The notes below the pieces were generated by a model, which saw only the letters and a list, made by a program, of their open reading frames with translations, had not been told where the DNA came from and made no database searches. Source: Planctomycetaceae bacterium (lineage in GTDB: Bacteria > Planctomycetota > Planctomycetia > Planctomycetales > Planctomycetaceae). From it: a DNA stretch of 64,000 bases. This document shows, in pieces, positions 18,648 through 28,973 of this stretch. The DNA lies in contig JAHBXV010000014.1 in the NCBI GenBank assembly GCA_019636285.1, positions 62,001-126,000 on the forward strand, given 5' to 3'. How positions within the stretch are numbered: the first letter of the stretch is position 1; each line of letters begins with the position of its first letter. The position numbers and the translations under genes are program-made.

Positions 18648-18663
18648 ACATCAGCTCAAGATC

Positions 18664-18703
18664 AGCAGGCCCGAGGGGGCAACTCCTCGGGCCTGCTTTT
18701 TTT
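18664..18703 (+). terminator. Strong Rho-independent terminator after the propeller gene
   Basis: A perfect 13-bp stem, AGCAGGCCCGAGG (18664-18676) with CCTCGGGCCTGCT (18685-18697), has an 8-base loop. It is followed by a T-run to 18703. Confidence 0.95.
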
Positions 18704-18734
18704 GTGCGACGTCGCAATCAATCAGTTCGGGCTA

Positions 18735-21700
18735 CTACCACCGCAGATCGAGCGTGAACGGGAAGCTGGGGTTGGGCGATTCTTCGGGGAGCCGCAGCGT
18801 TCCCGTGGAGTGTCCCATCTTGAAGAACCTCGCTGCCCGCCGGCTTTCGGCTTCGTAGGCGTTCACCGGAAAGGTGGAATAGCTGCGGCCGCCGGGATGC
18901 GCCACATGGTAGGTGCAGCCGCCGACCGACCGGCGGAGCCAGTTGTCGTAGAGATCGAACACCAGCGGGGTGTGAACGCCAATCGTGGGGTGCAGACACG
19001 ACGGCGGCTGCCAGGCCCGATAACGGACTCCCGCGACGAACTCTCCCTCGACCCCGGTGGGATGGAGGGGCAGATTGCGGCCGTTGCACGTGACCGTGTG
19101 CCGGGTGGACGTCATGCCGCGCACCTTGACCTGCAATCGCTCGACTGAGGAATCGACATAGCGCACGGTGCCGCCTCCACCGGGTTCCTCGCCCAGCACG
19201 TACCAGGGTTCGATGGCGGTCCGGAGTTCGACATGGACATTGTCCTGCACGAATTCGCCCATGAACGGAAAACGGAATTCAAAGTGGGGCGAGAACCAGG
19301 CGTGCTCGAACGGATACCCGCCCAGGCGCAATTCTTCCACGATCGTCCGGAAGTCTTCAGCCAGAAAGTGCGGCAGCATGAAGCGGTCATGGAGCGACGT
19401 TCCCCATTCCACCGGCGTCGCTCGGTAGGGATTTTCCCAGAACAAGTTAACCAGCGCGCGCACCAGGAGCTGCTGAGTGCAGCTCATCTGGTAGTGCGGC
19501 GGCATTTCAAACGCGCGAAGTTCCAGGAGACCCAACCGGCCCGTGCTGCTGTCGGGCGAATACAGCTTGTCGATGCAGAATTCGCTGCGGTGCGTGTTCC
19601 CCGTCCCGTCGGTCAGCAAATGTCGGAAAACGCGATCGACGAGCCACGGCGGACAGGCTCCTCCCTCGGGAATCTGCTGGAACGCGATCCGCAACTCGTA
19701 AATGGCATCGCGGCGACCTTCGTCCACACGCGGCGACTGGCTGGTCGGGCCGATGAACAGGCCAGAAAACAGGTAACTGAGCGAGGGGTGATTGATCCAG
19801 TAGGCCAGGAGGCTGCGCAAGAGATCGGGCCGCCGCAAAAAGGGGCTGTCCGCCGGGGTTGGTCCCCCGAGAACCACGTGGTTGCCCCCGCCGGTTCCGG
19901 AATGGCGTCCATCAAGCATGAACTTCTCGGTCCCCAGCCGGGAGCAGCGGGCTTCGTCGTAAAGGATCGTTGTATTTTCGACGAACTCGTCCCAGTTCGC
20001 GGACGGCTGGGTGTTGACCTCGATGACGCCGGGGTCGGGCGTGACCTTGATCTGCTGGAGACGGTAGTCGAACGGAGCCGGGTAGCCCTCGATGACAACC
20101 GGCATGGAACGGCTGGCGGCCGTGTCTTCGATCGCTGTCACGATTTCGAGATAGTCTTCAATGGTCTCGACCGGCGGCATGAAGACATACAGCCGTCCGT
20201 CGCGTGGCTCGACGCAAAGAGCCGTACGGATGATGTCCGACGGGGGTGGATACGGCGTGTCGGGCGACTGCGGCGGCCGCTTCTTCGGGCGCGGTTCCGG
20301 CTGTCCCTGGCCATACCCCGGATCGCCGAGTCCATGCGCGCGGGCGTATTCGGGGCTCATGCCCGTCGCGAGAAACGGCTGCCGAATCCGCCGCGCGGGC
20401 TTGGGCAATTCGCCCCGCTCGGACCAGGGATCGGTCGCGTGCATCCAGGGATATTCCGCTTCGGAAACATACGGCAGCGAATCGAGCGGCAGCCGCAGCC
20501 CCATGGGGGAGTCGCCGGGCAACAGGTACATGAAATCGCGTCGAACGGGCCAGGGACCACTTTCCCAGCGACCGTTCGCCTGCCACCATTGGCGACGGAT
20601 GGGGAACATCACGCCCGTGGGAGTGCCAAGCCCCTGTTCGAAGACCTTTGCCAGCCTCGCCCGTTCCTCGGCATCGTTCAGCCGGGGATCGCCGGCAATC
20701 AGGTTCACCGGCAGTTTGCGTTCGCGAACCAGGTAGTGCGAAACATCTTCATAGGCGGGAACGACCCACTTGGGGTCGAGCCCGAGTCGCTCGGCCAGAT
20801 CGGTGGCGAACGACTCGGCGTCTTCAATCGTGTAATTGTACGAACGGTCTTCGCGGGCGAAGAGCGTTTCGTCGTGCCAGATCGGAACGCCGTCCTTCCG
20901 CCAGAGCAGCGTAAACGTCCAGCGGGGGAGCGACTCGCCGGGATACCACTTCCCCTGCCCGTAATGCAGGAGGCCGCCAGGGGCGAAACGGTCACGCAGC
21001 CGGCGAATCAGAATATCGGAACGGGCGCGCTTCTGGGGTCCGAGGGCCGCGGTATTCCATTCGTCGCTCTGCATGTCGTCGACTGAGACAAACGTCGGTT
21101 CGCCCCCCATGGTGAGCCGAACATCGTTGCGATCGAGACGGCGGTCGATCGCGCGGCCCAATTGCATGATCGACTGCCATTGGACGTCGGTGTAGGGCTT
21201 CGTGACGCGCGGATCTTCGTGGATGCGCGTGACGCTCATCCGGAAGTCAAATTCGGTCTCGGCATCGTCGACCGTGCCGGTAATGGGAGCGGCGCTGGTG
21301 GGATCGGGTGTACAAGCCAGCGGGATATGACCTTCGCCGCAGAACAGGCCCGAGGTGGGGTCCATCCCCACCCAGCCCGCGCCGGGCAGATAGACTTCGC
21401 ACCAGGCGTGCAGATCGGTGAAGTCGGCTTCGGGACCGGAGGGACCATCGAGCGACTTCACATCGGGGGCAAGCTGAACGAGGTAGCCGGAGGCAAAGCG
21501 GGCGGCGAGCCCGAAATGCCGGAGCATCTGCACCAGCAGCCAGGCCGAATCTCGACACGATCCCGACCCCCGGGAGAGCGTTTCTTCCGGCGTCTGAACG
21601 CCGGGCTCCAGGCGAATCAGGTAGCTGATATCGCGTTGCAGGCGGCTGTTGATATCAACCAGAAAATCAATCGTGGAACGGGGACAGCGATCGACCCCTT

Positions 21701-22094
21701 CGAGATACTCGTTCAGCCGGGGCCCCGCATGGTCGAACTCCAGAAACGGCTTCAGTTCTCGATTTAGCCAGCCTTCGTACTCAAATGGGAACTTGTCAGC
21801 ATACGATTCGAGAAAGAAGTCAAAGGGATTGATCACCGTCATGTCGGCGATCACTTCGACTTCGACGCGAAACTCCTTGGTCTGCTTGGGAAAGACCAGC
21901 CGCGCCAGGTAGTTGCCATGCGGATCCTGCTGCCAGTTGAGAAAGTGCTCGCCCGGCGAGACCTTCAGCGAGTAACCGGGAATGGGGGTTCGGCTGTGAG
22001 GAGCGGGCCGCAGGCGAACGACCTGTGGTCCCAGGTTGACCAGCCGGTCGTAGCGGTAGCTGGTGACGTGCTGCAGGGCGACTCGAATCGTCAT
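18735..22094 (-). CDS. Transglutaminase-like protein with C-terminal DUF2126
   Basis: A 1119-residue two-part protein. The N-terminal transglutaminase-like cysteine-protease fold includes the usual N-terminal strand region (VALQHVTSYRYDR). The triad is visible: C180 in GSGSCRDSAW, H229 in LHAWCEVY, and D245 in WVGMDPTSG. The remaining 800 or so residues are the DUF2126 region (VRLTMGGEPTFVSVDD, GKWYPGE, GHSG/GGGNHVVLGG, FLRRPDLLRSLLAYWINHPS). This fusion is known in many bacteria, often beside DUF403/DUF404 genes in a probable amide-ligase/protease system; those partners are not in this window. Homology begins at the ATG at 22094; the upstream extension of the frame is not family sequence. 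Confidence 0.92.
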   Translation of the reverse strand: MTIRVALQHVTSYRYDRLVNLGPQVVRLRPAPHSRTPIPGYSLKVSPGEHFLNWQQDPHGNYLARLVFPKQTKEFRVEVEVIADMTVINPFDFFLESYADKFPFEYEGWLNRELKPFLEFDHAGPRLNEYLEGVDRCPRSTIDFLVDINSRLQRDISYLIRLEPGVQTPEETLSRGSGSCRDSAWLLVQMLRHFGLAARFASGYLVQLAPDVKSLDGPSGPEADFTDLHAWCEVYLPGAGWVGMDPTSGLFCGEGHIPLACTPDPTSAAPITGTVDDAETEFDFRMSVTRIHEDPRVTKPYTDVQWQSIMQLGRAIDRRLDRNDVRLTMGGEPTFVSVDDMQSDEWNTAALGPQKRARSDILIRRLRDRFAPGGLLHYGQGKWYPGESLPRWTFTLLWRKDGVPIWHDETLFAREDRSYNYTIEDAESFATDLAERLGLDPKWVVPAYEDVSHYLVRERKLPVNLIAGDPRLNDAEERARLAKVFEQGLGTPTGVMFPIRRQWWQANGRWESGPWPVRRDFMYLLPGDSPMGLRLPLDSLPYVSEAEYPWMHATDPWSERGELPKPARRIRQPFLATGMSPEYARAHGLGDPGYGQGQPEPRPKKRPPQSPDTPYPPPSDIIRTALCVEPRDGRLYVFMPPVETIEDYLEIVTAIEDTAASRSMPVVIEGYPAPFDYRLQQIKVTPDPGVIEVNTQPSANWDEFVENTTILYDEARCSRLGTEKFMLDGRHSGTGGGNHVVLGGPTPADSPFLRRPDLLRSLLAYWINHPSLSYLFSGLFIGPTSQSPRVDEGRRDAIYELRIAFQQIPEGGACPPWLVDRVFRHLLTDGTGNTHRSEFCIDKLYSPDSSTGRLGLLELRAFEMPPHYQMSCTQQLLVRALVNLFWENPYRATPVEWGTSLHDRFMLPHFLAEDFRTIVEELRLGGYPFEHAWFSPHFEFRFPFMGEFVQDNVHVELRTAIEPWYVLGEEPGGGGTVRYVDSSVERLQVKVRGMTSTRHTVTCNGRNLPLHPTGVEGEFVAGVRYRAWQPPSCLHPTIGVHTPLVFDLYDNWLRRSVGGCTYHVAHPGGRSYSTFPVNAYEAESRRAARFFKMGHSTGTLRLPEESPNPSFPFTLDLRW

Positions 22095-22605
22095 CGGAGG
22101 ATCGTTTTCCAACAGGAGCGGAGGACTGCAACCGGCATTTGTAGAATGCGAAAACAGTACCCAGTCGCGATGGCTTCTCACCAGTCCCGGTAAAAATGCC
22201 GTTTCGAGACCAGGTTCTGCCGACGTTGTCGACGGTGGCAAAAGCCATCACGAGCTTGCCCGTCGCCTAACTTCATGGTGAGTAGTGTGTTGCGACGGTC
22301 TGCCCCCAGGGACACAGGACTCGTCCGTCGTCGGGCTGAGTGCCCGAAAAGAGCGCGACCCAATTTGAGGGACTGCTCTTTGGCCACTTTCGGGGAGAGT
22401 TCGCCGTGGCCTCGACTGGGGGTCGGTCGCGAGGGCCTCAAAATTCTGCTGATTTTCGCGACAACCGATGCGCGCGAAATCGGCAGAGAGATCCCTGGTC
22501 ACAAGGACCATCGCCTGACTTTCTCCCTTGGTAGCCACCCCGTAGACTTGCTGGTGACAATTCCCGAATTTGGACGTCAACACGGGTTAACAGGACGCCT
22601 CCCGC
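22095..22605. other. Intergenic region between divergent genes
   Basis: The region must hold promoters for the transglutaminase/DUF2126 gene (minus) and the methyltransferase gene (plus), but I see no convincing boxes, repeats or gene in it. A weak AAAAT...ATTTT dyad near 22440-22456 is the only structure and has no supporting context. Confidence 0.4.
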
Positions 22606-23613
22606 GTGAAGCTCCCTTTCGCACTCGACACCATTCACCATCACGATTGCCTCGACGCCCTGCGACAGATGCCCGAGGGGTGCGTCGACCTGGCATTCGC
22701 CGATCCGCCATTCAACATCGGCTACGACTACGACGTGTACGACGACGGCAAAGATCCCGAGACCTACCTGGGGTGGTGCCGACAGTGGATCGAACAGGTC
22801 CATCGGGTTCTGTCGCCGACGGGGGCGTTCTGGCTGGCGATTGGCGACGAGTACGCGGCAGAACTTAAGGTGATGTCGCAGCGGGAAGTCGGCTTCCATT
22901 GCCGCAGTTGGGTCGTCTGGTACTACACGTTCGGCGTGAACTGCAAAGCGAAGTTCACCCGCAGCCACGCCCATCTGTTCTATTTCGTGAAGGACACCAA
23001 GCAGTTCACGTTTCGCGGCGAGGAACTCGAAAACCGGATCCCTTCGGCCCGGCAACTTGTCTACGCCGATAAGCGCGCCAACCCACGCGGGCGCCTGCCG
23101 GATGATACCTGGATTCTGCCCCCCTCCCCGGCCGAAGAGTTGCCGTCAGCGGGAGCCTCGACATGGGTGCTAAGGCCGCAGGATCTGGCCGATCGCTTTA
23201 CCGCCGCTGAAGACACCTGGTACTTCCCCCGCGTGGCAGGGACGTTCAAGGAACGGGAAGGCTTTCACGGCTGCCAGATGCCGGAACAACTGCTCGGGCG
23301 GATCATCCGCCTCTGCTCGAACGAGGGGAACACGGTCCTCGATCCGTTCAGTGGCTCGGCGACGACGCTGGCCGTCGCCAAGAAGCTGAACCGGCGGTTC
23401 CTGGGCTTCGACCTGAGCGAGCAATACATCACCCGGGGCCTGGAGCGGTTGGCCGGTATTCAACCGGGGGATGCGCTCGACGGCAGCCCCGAGCCTACGA
23501 TGAGCGCGCCGACGACGGCGGGTGGGAAACGGCTGAGCGACAAGGAAGCCACGGGAATACCAAGGCGGCGACTGGTGAAGAAAGCGCCCGTGATTCCAGG
23601 GATGGAAGAATAA
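22606..23613 (+). CDS. DNA methyltransferase, N6-adenine/N4-cytosine, beta class, without a partner nuclease
   Basis: A 335-residue SAM-dependent amino-methyltransferase. The catalytic motif IV DPPF (residues 33-36, in [15 protein letters not shown]) precedes the SAM-binding motif [10 protein letters not shown] (from residue 246). That order defines the beta class, and the rest follows the family ([36 protein letters not shown]). The last 45 or so residues are a basic tail ([19 protein letters not shown]). No restriction endonuclease or specificity gene is adjacent, so it may be a solitary regulatory or anti-restriction methylase. The start is a GTG at 22606 with AGGA 10 bases upstream. Confidence 0.92.
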   Translation: MKLPFALDTIHHHDCLDALRQMPEGCVDLAFADPPFNIGYDYDVYDDGKDPETYLGWCRQWIEQVHRVLSPTGAFWLAIGDEYAAELKVMSQREVGFHCRSWVVWYYTFGVNCKAKFTRSHAHLFYFVKDTKQFTFRGEELENRIPSARQLVYADKRANPRGRLPDDTWILPPSPAEELPSAGASTWVLRPQDLADRFTAAEDTWYFPRVAGTFKEREGFHGCQMPEQLLGRIIRLCSNEGNTVLDPFSGSATTLAVAKKLNRRFLGFDLSEQYITRGLERLAGIQPGDALDGSPEPTMSAPTTAGGKRLSDKEATGIPRRRLVKKAPVIPGMEE

Positions 23614-23680
23614 CGTCAGTTTCAAAATCCGGTTGGCGTCGTGAGAAGACCGGAAGACCGCCAACGGCGTTGGCGGCTTT

Positions 23681-24943
23681 TCATGGAGTGGATGTGGGTT
23701 GGGGTTTGGGCCAGAACGCCCAGAGGAGGCCGGCTCCGAGGAGGGGCATGACGGCTGCGAGGCCGAGGGCCTGGTCATACGCCTGAGTTCGTTTCACGTA
23801 CTCCCCGAAGATGGGATGAAGGGGTGACGTCGTGAGCCAGGCAATGGTGCCCAGCGTTCCGGTGACCTTGCCTTGATGCCGCATCGTCAGTTCCTGGCTG
23901 AAGGCGTAGTAGCAGGGGAACAATCCCAGGAGACCCATCCCGACGACAAGCATGACCCCGACAAGGACCGGACCGTTCGGGATCCAGGGAAGCAGGCCGG
24001 CCAGACCGGCCGCGACGGCGCAGACGGTGAACACGATCTTGCGGGCAAGCAGCGGCGACAGGCCGCCCTTCTGGTAGAGCCACGCGGTCGCGAACCCCGC
24101 GCTCAGGCAGCCGACGTCGGTGGCGATGTGAAAGGCGAAGTTGAAATCGAGCATCGCGTTTTCGGAGTAACCCCGCGCCTTATTGAGGAACAGCGGGAAC
24201 CACGCGCGGAAGAGATGCCAGCCGGTGTTGATAAAAATCACCACGCCAACGAGAACCAGGAATTCCCGCGAAAGGACCGAATCCCAGAATGAGCGGTCAG
24301 CATTGACGTCGCCGCTGGTGTCGCGGGTGGGAGCCGACTTCGGAGAGAGTTCGTTTCCGCGAATCGTCAACAGCCACAAGACAACCCAACCAATACCGAT
24401 GGCACCGATCCACTGAAACGCGGGTCGCCAGCTTCCGGGTTCGTCGGTCAGCATCAGCTTGATGATCTGAGGCGTGAGGATAGCCCCGATGGCGGTCCCG
24501 CTTTGCAGCACGCTGTTCCCCAGCGTTCGGCGATCGACGGGCAGCAGACGCTGCGTGGTCTTGAGGGCGCAGGGCCAGTGACCCGCTTCGAAGAAGCCGA
24601 GCAACAGCCGACAAAGCAGAAGATTTTCGTACGTTTCCACCAACCCGGTGGCGAACCCCATCACCGACCAGGCCAGCAGCACGGCGGGGTACAGCCAGCG
24701 AATGTTGATCTTGTCGGCCAGGATGCCGAAGAAGAGCGCTCCGGCCGCGAAGGCCCATCCGAAGGCCCACTCCAGATTGCCGTACTGGCGTTCGTCCATC
24801 TGGAATTCGACGAGGATGCGCGGCGCGACGTTGGAGAGCGTCTGACGATCCATGTAGTTGAGCGCGCTGGCCAGCAGCAGCACGAAGCACACCCACCAGA
24901 CCCAGACATTGGAAGTCGATCTGGGGGACAAGTCAGACGTCAT
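23681..24943 (-). CDS. MFS transporter, anion:cation symporter (ACS)-like
   Basis: A polytopic 420-residue protein with about twelve hydrophobic segments. The first helix ends in LNYMDRQTLSNVAPRI, and the loop after helix 2 carries FGILADKINIRW. FFEAGHWPCALKTTQRLLP fits the ACS family that contains hexuronate, glucarate and related sugar-acid carriers. It is the last gene of a minus-strand run with malQ and pgm, so sugar or sugar-acid uptake is a reasonable guess. The ATG at 24943 is chosen because the protein then starts just before helix 1 and GGGAGA lies upstream. Longer frames run back into malQ. Confidence 0.87.
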   Translation of the reverse strand: MTSDLSPRSTSNVWVWWVCFVLLLASALNYMDRQTLSNVAPRILVEFQMDERQYGNLEWAFGWAFAAGALFFGILADKINIRWLYPAVLLAWSVMGFATGLVETYENLLLCRLLLGFFEAGHWPCALKTTQRLLPVDRRTLGNSVLQSGTAIGAILTPQIIKLMLTDEPGSWRPAFQWIGAIGIGWVVLWLLTIRGNELSPKSAPTRDTSGDVNADRSFWDSVLSREFLVLVGVVIFINTGWHLFRAWFPLFLNKARGYSENAMLDFNFAFHIATDVGCLSAGFATAWLYQKGGLSPLLARKIVFTVCAVAAGLAGLLPWIPNGPVLVGVMLVVGMGLLGLFPCYYAFSQELTMRHQGKVTGTLGTIAWLTTSPLHPIFGEYVKRTQAYDQALGLAAVMPLLGAGLLWAFWPKPQPTSTP

Positions 24944-25002
24944 CGAAGCATTCTCCCGTCCGCGAAGTCGCTGGGTTTGCAAGTCTGTGGTGATCGTGGG
25001 AA

Positions 25003-26559
25003 TCAGGCGCGAGCCCGCCCGTGCCGCTCGGTCACTTCCCGCAGTCGACCGGCCAGTTCGGGCGTCAGGCAGCCGGGCTGATACTTCCAGCACCAGTTAC
25101 CGGTCTGGGCTCCAAAGGTTCCGGGAGCGTTCATCCGCGCATCGCCCGGCAACGAAAGGATGTCCTGCAGCGGAGTGATTGCCACGCGGGAACTGGCCGC
25201 CCAGGCGAGCTCGATGAGCTCCCAGGCAATGTTCTCGGTATGGCAGGGAGTCAGCCGCCGCAGGCGTTCGAGCCGATCGGGATAGGGCAGGATGTCGGTC
25301 GAGAACCAGCCGACGGTGGTGTCGTTATCGTGCGTGCCCGTGTAGACAATCGTGTTTTCATCGAACTCACGGGGGTCGGGTTCTTCGTGCGGTTCGCCGG
25401 GAAGAACGAAGTGCAGCACCTGCATGCCGGGCAGCAGAAAGTTCTTGCGCAGGGCATGAACCGGCTCTGTGATGAGCCCCAGGTCTTCGGCGATAATTGG
25501 GAGCCGCTCAAGAATGATGTGGCCCTGGTCATCGCGAGGACAAAATGCTTCGGCGAGTGTCTGCAAGAATGCATCGGCTGGCCCGGGAATCCACTCGCCG
25601 TTGACGGCCGTGGCTTCGCCCGCGGGAACGGACCAGTAGGCCTCGAAGCCGCGAAAATGGTCGAGCCGGACGAGGTCGACCGACTCGAGACAGACCTCGA
25701 GACGTTCGACCCACCAGCGAAAACCATCGCGGGCCATGACGTCCCAGTCGTAGAGCGGATTGTTCCAGAGCTGACCGGTTTCCGAGAAGTAATCGGGAGG
25801 CACGCCGGCGACCCGCGTCGAGCGACCGGCCGGATCGAGTTGGAACAGCGAACGATGCGCCCAGACATCGGCACTATTGTGCGAGACATAAATCGGCAGG
25901 TCGCCGAAAATCCTCAATCCGCGCGACGCGGCATGTGCCTTCAGGTCGCGCCACTGACGGGCGAAGAGAAACTGCAGGAAGCGATGAGCCGCCAATCGAC
26001 CGGCAAGGGTGTGGCGGGCCTCCGCGAGCGGAACCTTCGTTTCTGTGACGTGGTTGCTCCATTCAGTCCAGACGCGACCATCGTTGGCCTCTCGCAATGC
26101 TAGAAACATCGCATGGTTATCGAGCCAGGCCCCGGCTGATTGACAATAGGCCGAATATTCGACGTGGAGCGGATGGTCTTCCGGCCATTGCTGAAAACGG
26201 CTGATGGCCTGTTCCAGGGCCGCCGACTTTCGGGGCGTGACTTCGTCAAACGGGACGCGAGATCGCATTTCACCGTCGGGAATCGCGGCTGCGTTCAACT
26301 CGTCCGCCGTCAAAAGCCCCAGTTCGTGGAGACGATCGAGGCTGATGAGGAGCGGATTTCCCGCGAAAACCGAGGGGGACTGGTACGGCGATTCCCCGAC
26401 ATCCGTCGGGTTGAGCGGAAGAATTTGCCAGAAGGTCTGTCCGGCCTCGGCCAGCCAATCGACAAACTGATAGGCCACTGGCCCCAGATCCCCGATGCCG
26501 AAACGAGTCGGCATGGAGGTGGGGTGCAATAAAACGCCCGCGGCGCGTTCCGTCAGCAT
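25003..26559 (-). CDS. malQ: 4-alpha-glucanotransferase (amylomaltase), GH77
   Basis: This enzyme transfers maltosyl or longer glucan units between alpha-1,4-glucans in the cytoplasm. The 518-residue length fits bacterial amylomaltase. Visible motifs are the opening GVLLHPTSMPTRFGIGDLG, the substrate loop WQILPLNPT, and FGDLPIYVSHNSADVW. The catalytic nucleophile is D300 in VRLDHFRGF, the acid/base E358 in AEDLG, and THDNDT carries the stabilising Asp. It lies between pgm and an MFS transporter on the same strand, a combination that fits breakdown or remodelling of glycogen or maltodextrin. Confidence 0.96.
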   Translation of the reverse strand: MLTERAAGVLLHPTSMPTRFGIGDLGPVAYQFVDWLAEAGQTFWQILPLNPTDVGESPYQSPSVFAGNPLLISLDRLHELGLLTADELNAAAIPDGEMRSRVPFDEVTPRKSAALEQAISRFQQWPEDHPLHVEYSAYCQSAGAWLDNHAMFLALREANDGRVWTEWSNHVTETKVPLAEARHTLAGRLAAHRFLQFLFARQWRDLKAHAASRGLRIFGDLPIYVSHNSADVWAHRSLFQLDPAGRSTRVAGVPPDYFSETGQLWNNPLYDWDVMARDGFRWWVERLEVCLESVDLVRLDHFRGFEAYWSVPAGEATAVNGEWIPGPADAFLQTLAEAFCPRDDQGHIILERLPIIAEDLGLITEPVHALRKNFLLPGMQVLHFVLPGEPHEEPDPREFDENTIVYTGTHDNDTTVGWFSTDILPYPDRLERLRRLTPCHTENIAWELIELAWAASSRVAITPLQDILSLPGDARMNAPGTFGAQTGNWCWKYQPGCLTPELAGRLREVTERHGRARA

Positions 26560-26691
26560 GCGCGGTTCCTATCAGATGTGAGTACGGGGCTGGTTTGCAC
26601 GTTTTGGGCGGGTGGAACTCGGGGGCGTTCTGGAACAGTGGCGGCAGTCACGGCGGGAAAACACGGTCGAGGGACCAATCGAGGTTGAGCA

Positions 26692-28335
26692 TCAGCGGGC
26701 GAGCGCCGCGGCCACGATGGCCCTGGCTTCATTCACAATCGTGTCGAGATGCTCGGGACCGCGAAAGCTCTCTGCGTAAATCTTGTAGATGTTTTCGGTC
26801 CCGGACGGCCGCGCGGCGAACCACCCGAAGTCGGTCGCGACCTTGAGGCCGCCGATTCCGGCATTGTTGCCGGGGGCCTTTGTCAGTCGTTGGGTGATTG
26901 GATCGCCCGCGAGCGTCGAAGCGGAGACGGCTTCCGGCGCGAGCTTTTTGAGGATGGCCTTCTCGGCCGGAGTGGCGGGCTGGTCGATGCGGGTGTAGCA
27001 GGGAGCGCCGAACTCGGCGACCAGTTCCTGATAGTGCTGGCCAGGATCTTTGCCGGTTCTGGCCGTCATTTCCGCGGCCAGCAGCCCCATGATAAGGCCG
27101 TCTTTGTCGGTCGACCAGACGCTGCCATCGCGGCGGAGGAAGCTGGCCCCCGCGCTCTCTTCGCCGCCGAAGCCAAGCTCGCCGGAATACAAACCATCGA
27201 CGAACCATTTGAATCCGACGGGAACCTCGACGACGCGCCGCCCCAGCTTGCGTCCGACACGATCGATGATCGCGCTGCTGACCAAGGTCTTGCCGATCCC
27301 CAGCGTTTTCGGCCACTCGGGTCGATGCGTGAACAAGTAGTTGATGGCGACGGCGAGATAGTGATTCGGGTTCATCAGGCCGGACGAAGGGGTGACGATC
27401 CCATGCCGGTCCGCATCGGGATCGCAGCCGAAGGCGATATCAAACTGGTCTTTGAGAGCGACCAGCCCCGCCATCGCGTGGGGACTGCTGCAGTCCATGC
27501 GGATTTTGCCATCGTGATCGACCGTCATGAACGCGAATCGCGGATCAACGGCTCGATTCACGACCGTGAGGTTCAGGCCATACTTCTTCGCGATCGGTTC
27601 CCAGTAGGGCAAGCTCGCTCCGCCGAGGGGATCGACTCCAATCCGCAAGCCGGAGGAACGGATCACATCGAAGTCGATGATCGATTCCAGATCGTCGACA
27701 TATGGCTGAACCAGGTCGATCTGGCGGACCGTTTCGGAAGCGAGAGCCGCGGGTTGCGAGACACGTTTGACCGATTCGTTGCCGTTCTTCAGCAACATAT
27801 TCGCACGGTCCTGAATGACCTGCGTCACATCGGTATCGGCGGGGCCGCCATTGGGCGGGTTGTACTTGAAGCCCCCGTCCTGGGGCGGATTGTGCGAGGG
27901 GGTGATGACGATGCCATCGGCGAGCCCGGTCGTCTTGCCATGGTTCGCCGTGAGAATGGCGTGCGAGATGACGGGCGTGGGCGTGATGCCGTTATCCTTA
28001 TGGACTCGGACTTCGACCCCATTGGCGGCGAGCACTTCAAGGGCGACCTCCTCGGCCGCCTCGGAGAGCGCGTGTGTGTCCTTCCCGAGAAACAAGGGAC
28101 CGTTCAAACCCAGGCCGGCCCGATACTCGCAGATCGCCTGCGTGATGGCGGCGATGTGAGCGGCGGTAAACGTGCTGTTCGCCGACGTGCCGCGATGCCC
28201 GCTGGTTCCAAAACTGACCTGCTGTTCGGGATTCGAGACATCCGGCCAACGATTCACGAAGTCGTCGACCAGTCGCGACGGATCGATCAGGATATCGGCG
28301 GGAGCCGGCTTTCCGGCAAGCGGATGCAGGGCCAT
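26692..28335 (-). CDS. pgm: Phosphoglucomutase, alpha-D-glucose phosphate-specific
   Basis: It interconverts glucose 1-phosphate and glucose 6-phosphate. The 547-residue length matches the Escherichia coli Pgm type (546). The phosphoserine loop TPSHNPP has S147 as the phosphate carrier, followed by [29 protein letters not shown] is the metal-binding loop, GGEESAG the sugar-binding loop, and [17 protein letters not shown] the C-terminal phosphate-binding loop. The ATG at 28335 begins the family sequence (MALHPLAGK). It is upstream of malQ and the MFS gene on the same strand, with 132 bases to malQ. Confidence 0.97.
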   Translation of the reverse strand: MALHPLAGKPAPADILIDPSRLVDDFVNRWPDVSNPEQQVSFGTSGHRGTSANSTFTAAHIAAITQAICEYRAGLGLNGPLFLGKDTHALSEAAEEVALEVLAANGVEVRVHKDNGITPTPVISHAILTANHGKTTGLADGIVITPSHNPPQDGGFKYNPPNGGPADTDVTQVIQDRANMLLKNGNESVKRVSQPAALASETVRQIDLVQPYVDDLESIIDFDVIRSSGLRIGVDPLGGASLPYWEPIAKKYGLNLTVVNRAVDPRFAFMTVDHDGKIRMDCSSPHAMAGLVALKDQFDIAFGCDPDADRHGIVTPSSGLMNPNHYLAVAINYLFTHRPEWPKTLGIGKTLVSSAIIDRVGRKLGRRVVEVPVGFKWFVDGLYSGELGFGGEESAGASFLRRDGSVWSTDKDGLIMGLLAAEMTARTGKDPGQHYQELVAEFGAPCYTRIDQPATPAEKAILKKLAPEAVSASTLAGDPITQRLTKAPGNNAGIGGLKVATDFGWFAARPSGTENIYKIYAESFRGPEHLDTIVNEARAIVAAALAR

Positions 28336-28595
28336 ATTTCGAACCCGAAGTGTTTTCGGAGGTCTCGTCACGCCCAACCGGCTCCAGCCGGCCAGGCCGC
28401 AATCGTCGTCGCTGGACTATACCGGCTCGCCCGTGGAATGTCTGCCGGGGGGGGGAGTCGATGGTCTATGGTTGAGGGTTGATGGTCAGAAGAGAACTCC
28501 CGCCGATGCGAACGCTACCGCTGAAAATCGAAAAACGATCTTGAAGCTGCGTCCCGGACTTCGTACACCCAAGTTGTCACGGTGAAAGGATGACC

Positions 28596-28946
28596 ATGAG
28601 CGGCATCAATCCCGGTTCGATTGGGAACGTCCCGTTGACCAGTTCTGTGGCTGGCCTCGCCGGTCAGCAGCGGACGGCCGCAGCGGGAGAAAAAGCGGCC
28701 GAGCAGGCGGCGGTCAAGTTTCAACTCGACCGTAACGCGGCCCGCGAAAAGGCCGTGGGAGATGTCGCGTCGACCGATCAAATCGACGATCGTGACGCCG
28801 ATGGCCGGCTGCCGTGGGGGTTCACCGAAGAGGGGAGCCCGCCGCCCGAAGCACCGGAAAACCCCGGACAGCCGCCTCGCAAGCCCGCCGCGCACCCGCC
28901 CGATCTGGATGGCGAACGGGGCCGGGTGCTGGATATCGACGCGTAG
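28596..28946 (+). CDS. Small hydrophilic protein of unknown function
   Basis: A 116-residue protein rich in Ala, Pro, Asp and Gly, with no membrane segment and no recognisable domain. The N-terminal half looks helical (AAAGEKAAEQAAVKFQL), and the tail is Pro-rich and acidic (EGSPPPEAPENPGQPP). The ATG at 28596 is preferred because AAAGG lies 6 bases upstream; the ATG at 28590 touches that site. It sits alone on the plus strand between pgm and the end of the Tad pilus cluster. It may be an unstructured partner or surface protein; I cannot assign a role. Confidence 0.5.
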   Translation: MSGINPGSIGNVPLTSSVAGLAGQQRTAAAGEKAAEQAAVKFQLDRNAAREKAVGDVASTDQIDDRDADGRLPWGFTEEGSPPPEAPENPGQPPRKPAAHPPDLDGERGRVLDIDA

Positions 28947-28973
28947 GCGCGGTCGAGCAACCGCGGAACTTGA

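Noticed and set aside
19233-21086. 617-residue plus-strand frame inside the transglutaminase/DUF2126 gene
   Set aside because: Antisense shadow of a gene with a full catalytic triad; the composition is charged and patternless.
22430-22490. Dyad AAAAT...ATTTT near the methyltransferase gene
   Set aside because: Five-base arms and no T-run or context; expected by chance.
28447-28455. Run of nine G residues upstream of the small plus-strand gene
   Set aside because: A homopolymer alone, not within a coding start, so no case for phase variation.
26749-28482. 577-residue plus-strand frame opposite pgm
   Set aside because: Antisense shadow; pgm on the other strand is unmistakable.
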